Shown here piece by piece: positions 23,574 to 30,769 of a stretch of 64,000 nucleotides of DNA. This DNA comes from Micromonospora rifamycinica (GTDB lineage Bacteria > Actinomycetota > Actinomycetes > Mycobacteriales > Micromonosporaceae). Position 1 is the stretch's first letter. Each line of letters begins with the position of its first letter. Under the pieces are notes generated by a model. It worked only from the letters and a program-made list of their open reading frames with translations. It searched no databases and was not told where the DNA came from. A program made the position numbers and the translations under genes. Location of the stretch: positions 1,240,001-1,304,000 of the forward strand of contig NZ_LT607752.1 in the NCBI RefSeq assembly GCF_900090265.1, in the 5' to 3' direction.

Positions 23574-24836
23574 TCAGCAGCCGATCCGGCTGCTGCCCAG
23601 CGCCACGTCGTCGTACCAGATGGTGTCCGCGCCCTCGCCGTAGCTCTCCCAACCCAGCTTCAGGTCGGTCAGCCGGGGCCGCCAGGTGCGGTTGTACCAC
23701 TGGCCGTCGATGTCGTGGGTGGGCGTCCCGTCGGCGGTCAGTCCGGTGACGGCGGTGCCGTCGAGCCAGGTCCGCAGCTGTCCCTGGTTGCCGTCGACCA
23801 TGAACTCCAGGCACGTCCAGCGCCCGGTGGGCAGCGGCACGCTCAACGCCACCCCGGACGGGCTCTGCTCGGGCAGGGTTGCGTCGTCGGAGGCCCGGTT
23901 CCACTGCAACGCGCCGTTCTGGCCGCCCATCCGCAGGTCCTTGTTGCCGTCGGCGGCGTCGGTCATGGCCATGAAGGTGACGTGCTGGGTCGGCAGGGCG
24001 GTGGTGTGGCGCAGCCAGATCCGGCCGTACCGGACGGCACCCACCGCGCTGAGATCCTTGGTGGACCGGACGAAGACGTGGTTGCAGTAGCCCTGCGCGC
24101 CGTCGATGCGCAGCGAGCGGCTACCGCTGTGCGTGGTGGTCGTGTCCACCGCCGCCCGGCCCGCGCCGGAGCAGTCCGGGTTGACCACGCCCCAGTCGCC
24201 GGCCGGCGTCGAGCCGGTCTGGTTCTCGAACCCGTCGCAGAGCACCGCACCGGCGCACCCGGCCGGCGGCGGGGTGGTCGGCGGCGGCGTCGTGGGCGGC
24301 GGTGTCGTCGGAGGTGGGGTGGTCGGCGGAGGCGTCGTCGGGGGCGGCGTGGTCGGGGGCGGCGTGGTGGGCGGCGGCGTCGTCGGGGGCGGGGTCGTGG
24401 GCGGCGGCGTGGTGGTCGGCGGCGGAGCGCCGTTGCACGGTACGCCGTTGAGCGTGAACCCGGTCGGCGCGGCGGAACCCGAGGTGCTGGTGCCCTGCAC
24501 GCCGAACTCGGTGGAGCCGCCCGCCGGGACGCTGCCGTTCCAGGCGGCGTTACGGGCGGTGACCGTCGTGCCGGCCTGGCTGACCTGGGCGTTCCAGCCA
24601 CCGGTCAGCCGCTGCCCGCCCGGGTAGGACCAGGTGACGGTCCAACCGCTCAGGGCGGTGTCGCCCGGGGAGACCCGGACGTTGGCGGTGAAGCCGCCGG
24701 TCCACTCGTTGGGCTGGTAGTCGATCCGGCAGCCCTGGGCGGCCGAGGCGGTGCCGGCGAGCACGGTGGTGACGGCCGCCGCCGCCGTGACGGTGGCGGC
24801 CACGGCGGCGGTGATACGGGTACGGGAAATCCTCAC
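23574..24836 (-). CDS. Secreted CBM2 protein with Cip1-like C-terminal domain
   Basis: A 420-residue secreted protein. A Sec signal (RISRTRITAAVAATVTAAAA, ending GTASA near 32) is followed by a family-2 carbohydrate-binding module (CRIDYQPNEWTGGFTANVRV to FTLNGVPC, about residues 36-135), a Pro-Thr linker of about ten TTPPP units, and a 210-residue domain (CDGFENQTGSTPAGDWG to WYDDVALGSSRIGC) resembling fungal Cip1 and its actinobacterial homologues. Cip1-type proteins bind or cleave plant polysaccharides; lyase activity on glucuronan is reported for the fungal group. GTG at 24836 has GGAAGG upstream. Substrate here is unknown. Confidence 0.8.
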   Translation of the reverse strand: MRISRTRITAAVAATVTAAAAVTTVLAGTASAAQGCRIDYQPNEWTGGFTANVRVSPGDTALSGWTVTWSYPGGQRLTGGWNAQVSQAGTTVTARNAAWNGSVPAGGSTEFGVQGTSTSGSAAPTGFTLNGVPCNGAPPPTTTPPPTTPPPTTPPPTTPPPTTPPPTTPPPTTPPPTTPPPTTPPPTTPPPAGCAGAVLCDGFENQTGSTPAGDWGVVNPDCSGAGRAAVDTTTTHSGSRSLRIDGAQGYCNHVFVRSTKDLSAVGAVRYGRIWLRHTTALPTQHVTFMAMTDAADGNKDLRMGGQNGALQWNRASDDATLPEQSPSGVALSVPLPTGRWTCLEFMVDGNQGQLRTWLDGTAVTGLTADGTPTHDIDGQWYNRTWRPRLTDLKLGWESYGEGADTIWYDDVALGSSRIGC

Positions 24837-25037
24837 AGGGGTCCTTCCGGCTGGCCGTCGGTGTGGACCGACGGCACAGGAGCGATGACGTCGCTCGCGC
24901 GTCGACATGCCTTGTCGGCACGTGGACAACGGCCCGGCTCAGGCCAAACAGCCGCCCGGCAACTCGGCGGCACCCGAACCCAATGTAGTGATGGTTGCCT
25001 ATGGAAACAAGTCCGCCGCCCACAGGGCCGACGCCCC

Positions 25038-25078
25038 CGGTGTGTGGCCGGTCCCACCACCGGGCCGACCACACACCG
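25038..25078 (-). terminator. Hairpin downstream of the lipoprotein gene
   Basis: CGGTGTGTGG and CCACACACCG form a perfect 10-bp stem around a 21-base loop that can itself pair (CCGG/CCGG). It lies about 57 bp past the stop of the lipoprotein gene. The rest of the 24837-25135 gap is the upstream region of the CBM2 gene, with no recognisable operator. Confidence 0.6.
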
Positions 25079-25135
25079 CGCCCCGGCCGGTGGCGTCGGG
25101 GCCGCCACCCCAGCGGCAGCGGTAGCGTTGCCGGC

Positions 25136-25990
25136 TCAGCGGGTGAGGGACAGGCTGGCGCAGTCGGTCTCGTCGGGCAGCAGCGGGCGGAAGGTGACCG
25201 CCCAGCGCTTCCCACCGGAGGTCCACGGGGTCGCCGCATTGGCCTTGCCGGCGGAGGCGATCACCTGCTGCACGGCAGCGCCGGTGACGGTCACGCACCC
25301 CAGATCGAGGCCCTCACCGAGGCTGGCCCCGGGCAACGCCGGGCCGGGCCACTCCATCCTGGGCTGCTTCGCCGTCTCCGGCGTGGCGACCCACGGCCCG
25401 GCCACCGCCGCGATCGCGGTCGGCTGGTACGGCTGCGTCGCCGCGTTCCCCGGGTCGGTCAGCTTGTCGGCGAAGGTCCGCAGTTTCTCCCGGGCGGCCT
25501 GCTGGGCGGGGGTCAGGCCGGACCCCGGGCCGGTCGCCTCACCCAGGGCGTATACCTCCAACTGCTCGCTGCCGACCGTCCCCCGGATGGTGAACCGGGT
25601 GGTGGTCACGTCGGTGATCTTCGGCGTGCCCACGTCGACCGCACTGCCCACCCCGGCGGCGCGGGCCTGCTCGACCAGCTTGGTCACCTCGGCCGCGCTG
25701 ATCGTGCGGACCTGGATGTTGGGCAGCGCCGGCCCCGGATAAGTGAGGACGGTCGGCCCCTGCGTGATCACCCGGCCGTCGGCGTAGACGCTGACGGACG
25801 GCAGCCGGGTCACGTTCGTCTCGGGTCGCACGAAGCCACCCGTGTGGTCGATCCGCAGCACCGGCACGTTGGCGGGAAGAGAGGTCGGGGCCGCATCGGG
25901 CGCGACGCCCGCCCCGTCCTGCCCCGCACAGGCAGCAGTGAGCAGGAGCACCGGTGCGACCGCCGCCCACACACCTCGAAAACTCGTCAT
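25136..25990 (-). CDS. Uncharacterised lipoprotein
   Basis: A 284-residue protein with a lipoprotein signal (MTSFRGVWAAVAPVLLLTAAC, lipidation at Cys21). The mature part starts with an Ala/Pro-rich stretch, then VPVLRIDHTGGFVRPETNVTRLPSVSVYADGRVIT and LPNIQVRTISAAEVTKLVEQARAAGV, a beta-rich pattern common in actinobacterial extracytoplasmic proteins of unknown role, and ends with a Cys pair (LGCVTV, TDCASL) that could form a disulfide. AAGGGGG precedes the ATG. No neighbour suggests a function. Confidence 0.8.
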   Translation of the reverse strand: MTSFRGVWAAVAPVLLLTAACAGQDGAGVAPDAAPTSLPANVPVLRIDHTGGFVRPETNVTRLPSVSVYADGRVITQGPTVLTYPGPALPNIQVRTISAAEVTKLVEQARAAGVGSAVDVGTPKITDVTTTRFTIRGTVGSEQLEVYALGEATGPGSGLTPAQQAAREKLRTFADKLTDPGNAATQPYQPTAIAAVAGPWVATPETAKQPRMEWPGPALPGASLGEGLDLGCVTVTGAAVQQVIASAGKANAATPWTSGGKRWAVTFRPLLPDETDCASLSLTR

Positions 25991-26062
25991 ACCCCCTTCG
26001 ACGCGCCAAACCCCCGAACGGCTCCACGTTCCCACCCCCCAAAACCGCCACGAAAGGGTGAC

Positions 26063-26146
26063 CAAGAGGTTTGCGTCATCCCCACGCCGTTGATCAAGAA
26101 GTTTGCGTCATCGGGGAGATCCAAGTTGACGCAAACCTCTTGATCA
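26063..26146. repeat. Three copies of a 16-bp TGACGCAAACCTCTTG element
   Basis: CAAGAGGTTTGCGTCA (26063-26078), CAAGAAGTTTGCGTCA (26095-26110) and the reverse complement TGACGCAAACCTCTTG (26127-26142) lie in an 84-bp block between the lipoprotein and GntR genes, the outer two being inverted. GATCA flanks two copies. From general experience such motifs are dispersed in Micromonosporaceae intergenic DNA; that needs a genome search. A foldable mobile or regulatory repeat is likely. Confidence 0.8.
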
Positions 26147-26192
26147 CCGGGCCGATCACAGCGCGCGGGGCGGGGTGGGGTGGGTGGACGGG

Positions 26193-26432
26193 TCAGGGTT
26201 CGCGCATCCAGAGCTTTGGGTCGTTGACGAAGACGCCCTTGCCCTGCTGCCGTCGGATTACCCGCAACGCTTCCAGCCTGGCGTAGGACATCTGAACAGT
26301 CCCGTGGCTGACCTCGTACTTCTGTCGCAGCTCGGCGATCGAGGGCAACTTGTCCCCCGCCTTCAACTTCCTGGCTCTGACGTCGGCGATCACATCGTCG
26401 GCGATGCGCCAGTAGTCCGGCACTTCTCGCAT
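26193..26432 (-). CDS. Minimal GntR-family regulator
   Basis: The 79-residue protein is just a GntR winged helix: PDYWRIADDVIADVRARKLKAGDKLPSIAELRQKYEVSHGTVQMSYARLEALRVIRRQQGKGVFV, ending six residues later. No effector-binding domain is encoded. ATG at 26432 has GGAG 7 bp upstream; upstream in-frame starts add a non-conserved 15 residues. Such minimal GntR proteins are common in actinobacteria, often beside integrated elements or as solo regulators. A TCTAGA-centred near-palindrome upstream is a candidate autoregulatory site. Confidence 0.85.
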   Translation of the reverse strand: MREVPDYWRIADDVIADVRARKLKAGDKLPSIAELRQKYEVSHGTVQMSYARLEALRVIRRQQGKGVFVNDPKLWMREP

Positions 26433-26434
26433 GG

Positions 26435-26548
26435 CACTCCTCGCGTGGCAACCCGATTCGATCACACCGCGACGCACCTAACAAGCAGCGTTGACTCATC
26501 CAGCATGTCTAGATATGTTGGACACCGAACCACTCCTCGCGTGGCAAC
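26435..26548. repeat. 18-bp direct repeat in the GntR upstream region
   Basis: CACTCCTCGCGTGGCAAC is present exactly at 26435-26452 and 26531-26548. The first copy contains the ribosome site of the GntR gene (read on the minus strand). The 26433-26741 gap otherwise holds the operator-like palindrome at 26504 and the ribosome site of the plus-strand DivIVA-like gene. A local duplication of the leader is the simplest explanation. Confidence 0.75.
26504..26517. promoter_or_regulatory. GntR-type operator candidate
   Basis: CATGTCTAGATATG is palindromic at 12 of 14 positions around TCTAGA, the core seen in several actinobacterial GntR sites. It lies 72 bp upstream of the minimal GntR gene. Confidence 0.5.
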
Positions 26549-26741
26549 GAGAGAGGGGTTTCCCCCGGTCGGGGCGGGTGTGCGCCCGCCCCGACCCCGT
26601 CCGGCTGCTCTGCTGTCGTACCGCCGAAGTGGGCTGCGACGGCCGAGCGGGCGGGTCGTCCGCAGCCGGCGGTGGACGGCCCGCCCTCCAGCACCACCGA
26701 CAGGACCCTTCCGCCCTCCCCCAGCACCGGAAAGGACCCCC

Positions 26742-27020
26742 GTGGCCCAGGTGTATCGCGGTGGCCAGCCCTACGGGACCGGCCGCCCGGCCCTGCTGAC
26801 CCCCTACGAGGTACGCACCCAAGCGTTCCGGCCGCGCCGACGCGGCGTCGACCCCGACGAGGTACGCCGGTTCCAGGCCCGGCTGGCCGACGAGTTCGCC
26901 GCGCTCCACCAGGAGATCCGCGTCCTCGCCCAGGAGAACGACCGGCTCGGGCGTGCCCTGCGCGACTGGCAGTCCCGGCAGGCGACACGGTGCCGGCGAT
27001 CCAACGGCGGACGTTGGTGA
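26742..27020 (+). CDS. Short DivIVA-domain protein
   Basis: A 92-residue protein whose core LLTPYEVRTQAFRPRRRGVDPDEVRRFQARLADEFAAL (about residues 18-55) is the N-terminal membrane-curvature-sensing DivIVA motif, followed by a short coiled coil (HQEIRVLAQENDRLGRALRDW) and a basic tail. It is much shorter than true DivIVA/Wag31, which carries a long coiled coil, so it may be an adaptor or a specialised homologue. GTG at 26742 has AAAGGA upstream. Its stop overlaps the next start by 4 bp, so the pair is co-translated. Confidence 0.82.
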   Translation: MAQVYRGGQPYGTGRPALLTPYEVRTQAFRPRRRGVDPDEVRRFQARLADEFAALHQEIRVLAQENDRLGRALRDWQSRQATRCRRSNGGRW

Positions 27021-27346
27021 ACGTCCGGCCCCGCCCCGGTGACCTGCTGATCGTCGACCGGGCCGCCTCGGTGCAGTTCGCCGGGGAGCGCGCCCTGCGG
27101 CTGCGGGTGGTGTCGGTCTGCGACCGGCCCACCTACGACGGGTGGATCTGGCTGACCGGCTACGTGCTCGGCCGGCGCGACGAGGCCGTCGCCCGACGGG
27201 AGATCTTCGTCCAGCTCGCCGGCCTGCGCCCCGCCCCCGCCCGGCCTCCGGGGTCGACTGTGTCCGCAGCTATGGCGAGGCGGGCGGCCGGTCGGGTCGG
27301 CGCACCGACGGCCGTACCGGCTGGGTCGCGCGGGAGGCGACGGTGA
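27017..27346 (+). CDS. Uncharacterised small protein coupled to DivIVA-like gene
   Basis: The 109-residue product opens NVRPRPGDLLIVDRAASVQFAGERALRLRVVSV and continues YDGWIWLTGYVLGRRDEAVARREIFVQLAGL, a compact beta-rich pattern, then a 35-residue low-complexity basic tail. I do not recognise a family. GTG at 27017 forms GTGA with the DivIVA-like stop; an in-frame GTG at 26990 is an alternative. The conserved-looking core and tight coupling suggest it is a genuine gene acting with the DivIVA-like protein. Its 3' end nearly abuts the convergent VOC gene. Confidence 0.65.
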   Translation: MNVRPRPGDLLIVDRAASVQFAGERALRLRVVSVCDRPTYDGWIWLTGYVLGRRDEAVARREIFVQLAGLRPAPARPPGSTVSAAMARRAAGRVGAPTAVPAGSRGRRR

Positions 27347-27353
27347 GGTCGGG

Positions 27354-28055
27354 TCAGGCTCCGGGTGCGGGCGCGGGGACCTGCCGGTCAGGCTGACCCT
27401 GGCGGGCGCGCAGGAACGGGCCGAGGCCCATCCCGTCCTCGGTGGCCAGGAACGCGCCGCGCGCGGTCAGCAGGGTCTCGTCGGCGTGCGCCATGCAGCC
27501 CCACGCCGTGTCGCCCCACGAGTCGGCGAGCTTGACCTCCGCCGGTTCGGTGCAGGATTCGCCGCGCGGGCCGCCGATCTGGCAGCGGGCGGGTGCCCCG
27601 CCGCGCCGGCCGGCCGCCTCGGCGGCCTCCCTGATCAGCGAGAACCGCGCCTCGCCGCCCGCCTGCGGGTCACGCTCCTGCTGCGGTACGGCCTGCCGCT
27701 GCCCGAAGGCGACCACGTTGCCGTCGGGGTCGGTGACCCGGCACTCGCCGCCCGGGGCGTGCTCCGGGTAGCCGGCCTTCTCGACCGGGTGCCCGGCGGC
27801 GGTGAGCCGCTCGGCGGTCGCCGCCAGGTCGTCGACGTACAGGTAGACGAGCAGGGGCAACTCGACGGTGACCAGGCGGGGGGTGACCGCCGCCAGCAGC
27901 AGCGTCAACTCCCCGCACCGCAGGTACGACCAGTGCGAGCCACCGTCGCCGCCGCTCCGGATCTCGGTGTAGCCGAAGTTCTCGTAGAACCGTCGAGCCG
28001 CGTCGGCGTCCGCCACGTACAGCACCGGCACCTGGGACCGCACACCACTTTGCAC
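27354..28055 (-). CDS. VOC-family protein with Cys-containing C-terminal extension
   Basis: Residues 1-125 form a vicinal-oxygen-chelate (glyoxalase/bleomycin-resistance) domain: VPVLYVADADAARRFYENFGYTEI, SYLRCGELTLLLA, VYLYVDDLAATAERLTAAGHPVE and the closing VTDPDGNVVAFGQ. Another 105 residues follow, containing four cysteines (CQIGGPRGESCTEP, WGCMAH) and no recognised domain. The GTG at 28055 has no ribosome site but follows a -10 TAGAGT by 6 bp, so it is probably leaderless. Metal-dependent isomerase, dioxygenase or antibiotic-sequestering roles are all possible. Confidence 0.82.
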   Translation of the reverse strand: MQSGVRSQVPVLYVADADAARRFYENFGYTEIRSGGDGGSHWSYLRCGELTLLLAAVTPRLVTVELPLLVYLYVDDLAATAERLTAAGHPVEKAGYPEHAPGGECRVTDPDGNVVAFGQRQAVPQQERDPQAGGEARFSLIREAAEAAGRRGGAPARCQIGGPRGESCTEPAEVKLADSWGDTAWGCMAHADETLLTARGAFLATEDGMGLGPFLRARQGQPDRQVPAPAPGA

Positions 28056-28061
28056 GGCGTC

Positions 28062-28067
28062 ACTCTA
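28062..28067 (-). promoter_or_regulatory. Leaderless -10 box of the VOC gene
   Basis: Read on the minus strand, TAGAGT is followed by GACGCC and then the GTG start, placing the transcription start at or next to the initiation codon. There is no Shine-Dalgarno sequence. Confidence 0.5.
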
Positions 28068-28192
28068 GTCACCGGTGATCGACAACTCACGTCTTGCCGA
28101 TCGGGTTTTCCGCCCGCCGGGTCGTCCCTGGTCACGGCCCCGCCGTGGACCGATCGGGGCTCGGGACACCTACGGGGCCGCCCCGGTCCCCG

Positions 28193-28210
28193 CCGTGGAA
28201 GACGCCACGG
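28193..28210 (-). terminator. Short hairpin after the ABC exporter gene
   Basis: CCGTGG and CCACGG form a perfect 6-bp stem with a 6-base loop directly adjoining the stop codon of the minus-strand ABC gene. It is short, so termination is tentative. Confidence 0.35.
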
Positions 28211-30013
28211 TCAGCCGGCCAGGGTGGCGTACCGGCCGGCGCGGGCCAGCAGCGTCTCGTGGGTGCCGGACTCGACGATCCGGCCGTGGTCGAGCACCGC
28301 GATCTGGTCGGCGTCGCGCACCGTGGAGAGCCGGTGCGCGATGGTGATCACCGTACGGCCCTCGGCGAGGGTGTCGAAGGCCCGTTGCACGGCGCGTTCG
28401 GTCTCGGTGTCCAGCGCGCTGGTCGCCTCGTCCAGCACCAGCACCCGGGGGTCGCGCAGCAGCGTACGGGCGATGGCCAGGCGCTGCTTCTCGCCGCCGG
28501 AGAACCGGTGGCCCCGGGAGCCGACGACCGTGTCGTACCCGTCGGGCAGGGCGGCGATCAGGTCGTGGATCTGGGCGGCGCGGGCGGCCTCTTCCAGTTG
28601 GGCGTCGGTGGCGTCGGGGCGCGCGTACCGCAGGTTTTCCCGGATCGTGGTGTGCAGCAGGTAGGTCTCCTGGCTGACCACGCCCACGACGGCGGCCAGG
28701 TCGGTCAGCCGCAGGTCGCGCAGGTCGACGCCGTCGATGGTGATCCGGCCGGCGTCCGGGTCGTGCAGCCGGCTGACCAGGGCGGCCAGGGTGCTCTTGC
28801 CGGAGCCGGTCTCGCCGACCAGGGCGAGGCTGGTGCCGGCCGGCACGTCCAGGCTGATGCCGGCGACGGCGGCGGTGTCGCTGCCCGGGTAGCTGAAGGT
28901 GACGTCCTCGACGCGCAGGTGCCCGCGCACCCGGGCCGGGTCGACGGTCACCGGCCGGGCCGGGTCGTCCACCTCCACCGGCAGGTCGAGGTACTCGAAG
29001 ATCCGGGCGAACAGGGCCAGCGAGGCGGTCAGCGTGACGCCCACGTTGAGCAGCCCCATCAGCGGTCGGAACAGCCCACCCTGGAGGGCGGTGAAGGCGA
29101 CCAGGGTGCCGATGCTGAGCGTGCCGGCGGTGCCGGGCAGCCCCGCGCCGAGGTAGATCACCGCCGGGATGGCGGCGAAGATGATCGTCATGGTGGCCAT
29201 CCGCCAGCGGCCGGCCAGCTCGGAGCGCAGCTCCAGGTCGACCAGCCGGGCCGAGCTGGCGGTGAACCGGTCGATCAGCGCGCCACCCGCGCCGAGGGTC
29301 TTGCTGAGCTGCACGCCGCTGATCGACAGCCCCTCCTCGATGGTGACGTTGAGGTCGGCCAGCTCCCGCTGGCGCTGGGCGGTGATCTCGCGGCGCATCG
29401 CGGCGACCCGGCGGGTGAGCCAGATGGCCGGCGGCAGCACCACCAGCGAGACGAGGGTGAGCCGCCAGGACAGCGCCACCATGGCGACCAGGGTGGCCAC
29501 CACCGTGGTCAGGTTGGACGCGATCGAGGTGGCGGTGGAGGTGACGACGGTCTGCATGCCGCCGATGTCGTTGGTGATCCGCGACTGCACCTCGCCGGTA
29601 CGGGTGCGGGTGAAGAACGCGATCGACTGCCGGTGCAGGTGGGCGAAGACGTCGGTGCGCAGCCGGTGCATCACCAGCTGCCCGACCCGGGTGGAGATCC
29701 AGGTCTGCGCCACGCCGAGCACGGCGGTCACCGCCGCGACGGCGATCATGCCGGCGACCAGCCAGACCAGCAGGGTCAGATCGCGCTCCGGCAGTGCCCG
29801 GTCGATCACCGCCCGCAGCAGGAAGGGCGAAGCCATCGCGACCACCGACGACACCACGATGATCGCGGTGACCACGGCCAGTTGACCACGGTACGCGGTG
29901 AACAGCCGGCCGATCCGGCGCAGCGAGACCGCTCTGGCCTGGGACTTCTCGGCGGCACTGACGGTCCGGGGGGCGCCGCCGTGGCCCTCCCGGTGGTTCT
30001 TGGTGGCGTCCAA
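28211..30013 (-). CDS. ABC exporter, fused permease-ATPase
   Basis: This 600-residue half-transporter has six helices (first FTAYRGQLAVVTAIIVVSSV) and a C-terminal ATPase with Walker A GETGSGKST, signature FSGGEKQRL, Walker B VLVLDEATSALD and the switch His in ITIAHRLSTV. It is a type IV (MsbA/LmrA-like) homodimeric exporter for lipids or drugs. TTG at 30013 has GAAGGA upstream. It is divergent from a MarR regulator with a strong palindromic operator between them, the standard arrangement for inducible efflux. The substrate is unknown. Confidence 0.9.
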   Translation of the reverse strand: MDATKNHREGHGGAPRTVSAAEKSQARAVSLRRIGRLFTAYRGQLAVVTAIIVVSSVVAMASPFLLRAVIDRALPERDLTLLVWLVAGMIAVAAVTAVLGVAQTWISTRVGQLVMHRLRTDVFAHLHRQSIAFFTRTRTGEVQSRITNDIGGMQTVVTSTATSIASNLTTVVATLVAMVALSWRLTLVSLVVLPPAIWLTRRVAAMRREITAQRQRELADLNVTIEEGLSISGVQLSKTLGAGGALIDRFTASSARLVDLELRSELAGRWRMATMTIIFAAIPAVIYLGAGLPGTAGTLSIGTLVAFTALQGGLFRPLMGLLNVGVTLTASLALFARIFEYLDLPVEVDDPARPVTVDPARVRGHLRVEDVTFSYPGSDTAAVAGISLDVPAGTSLALVGETGSGKSTLAALVSRLHDPDAGRITIDGVDLRDLRLTDLAAVVGVVSQETYLLHTTIRENLRYARPDATDAQLEEAARAAQIHDLIAALPDGYDTVVGSRGHRFSGGEKQRLAIARTLLRDPRVLVLDEATSALDTETERAVQRAFDTLAEGRTVITIAHRLSTVRDADQIAVLDHGRIVESGTHETLLARAGRYATLAG

Positions 30014-30093
30014 GGGGTTCCTTCTCTCGTTCGGGGGTGCTGGTTCGGGGGTGCTGTTTCGGGGGTTCCAGATTCAGGTGTCCCAGTGATTAC

Positions 30094-30118
30094 TGAGGTT
30101 ACCTCATCATGAGGTAAC
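30094..30118. promoter_or_regulatory. Overlapping palindromes, MarR operator
   Basis: GTTACCTCA (30098-30106) and TGAGGTAAC (30110-30118) are perfect arms around TCA, and TGAGGTTACCTCA (30094-30106) is a second palindrome sharing the left arm. Three TGAGGT half-sites thus lie in 25 bp of the MarR-ABC intergenic gap, which is AT-rich for this genome. Confidence 0.75.
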
Positions 30119-30145
30119 AACAGTGAGTGCTGCTACCGTATTCCG

Positions 30146-30610
30146 GTGACCGGTGCGACATCCGACCCGCCAGCCGGCCCGGCCGCCCATCGCGCGGAGC
30201 CGCCGGCCGAGGAGAGCCTCGCCGAGTTGTTCTGGGCGGTGGCGCGACGGCTGCGCCACCAGTCCCGACGTACCCTCGAACCCTGGGACGTCAACCCCGG
30301 CCACGCCCGCGCCCTCGCGGTGCTCACCCGGCACGGGGCGATGCGGCTCAGCGCACTCGCCGAGCACCTGCACATCGCGCCCCGCTCCACCACCGAGGTC
30401 GTCGACGGTCTGGAGGAACGCGGGCTCGTCGCGCGCCGGCCCGACCCGGCCGACCGGCGGGCGACCCTCGTCGCGCCGACCGAGGAGGGTACCCGGGTCG
30501 GTGCGGCCATCAGGTCCGCCCGCACCACCGAGGCGGAACGCTTCTTCGGCCACCTCTCCCCCGCCGACCACGCCGACCTCAGCCGCATCCTGCGCACCCT
30601 GCGCGACTGA
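30146..30610 (+). CDS. MarR-family repressor
   Basis: A 154-residue winged-helix protein with the MarR core: RALAVLTRHGAMRLSALAEHLHIAPRSTTEVVDGLEERGLVARRPDPADRRATLVAPTEEG (about residues 53-113), where the wing contains the conserved DxRxxxVxLT-type motif. The GTG at 30146 lacks a ribosome site and follows TACCGT by 6 bp, suggesting a leaderless transcript. It most likely represses itself and the divergent ABC exporter through the palindromes upstream. The inducing ligand is not predictable. Confidence 0.88.
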   Translation: MTGATSDPPAGPAAHRAEPPAEESLAELFWAVARRLRHQSRRTLEPWDVNPGHARALAVLTRHGAMRLSALAEHLHIAPRSTTEVVDGLEERGLVARRPDPADRRATLVAPTEEGTRVGAAIRSARTTEAERFFGHLSPADHADLSRILRTLRD

Positions 30611-30692
30611 CCGTCGTCGCCGCCCGTACACCCCACCTCCCCCGCGTCCCCCGTTGCGCTGTCGAGCCCGTACGGCCGTGCCGCCCGCTTCA

Positions 30693-30715
30693 CCCCGCCC
30701 GACGCGTGGGCGGGG
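30693..30715. terminator. Hairpin between convergent genes
   Basis: CCCCGCCC and GGGCGGGG form a perfect 8-bp stem with a 7-base loop in the 159-bp gap between the MarR gene and the convergent AbiEi/DUF559-like gene. Confidence 0.6.
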
Positions 30716-30769
30716 CAGGACCGGTGTCCCGGGTAGCGCATCTGCCGGGCACGGAGGACCGACCCCTGA

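Noticed and set aside
24264..24424. GC-rich repeats resembling a CRISPR or minisatellite
   Set aside because: They encode the TTPPP linker of the CBM2-Cip1 protein in frame, so this is coding low complexity, not an array.
23406..25742. A 778-codon plus-strand open frame
   Set aside because: It is antisense to two well-supported genes and its product is Gly/Arg-rich with no recognisable fold.
28899..29885. Plus-strand open frames of 85 and 238 codons
   Set aside because: They lie wholly inside the minus-strand ABC exporter gene, show no domain, and are shadows produced by high GC content.
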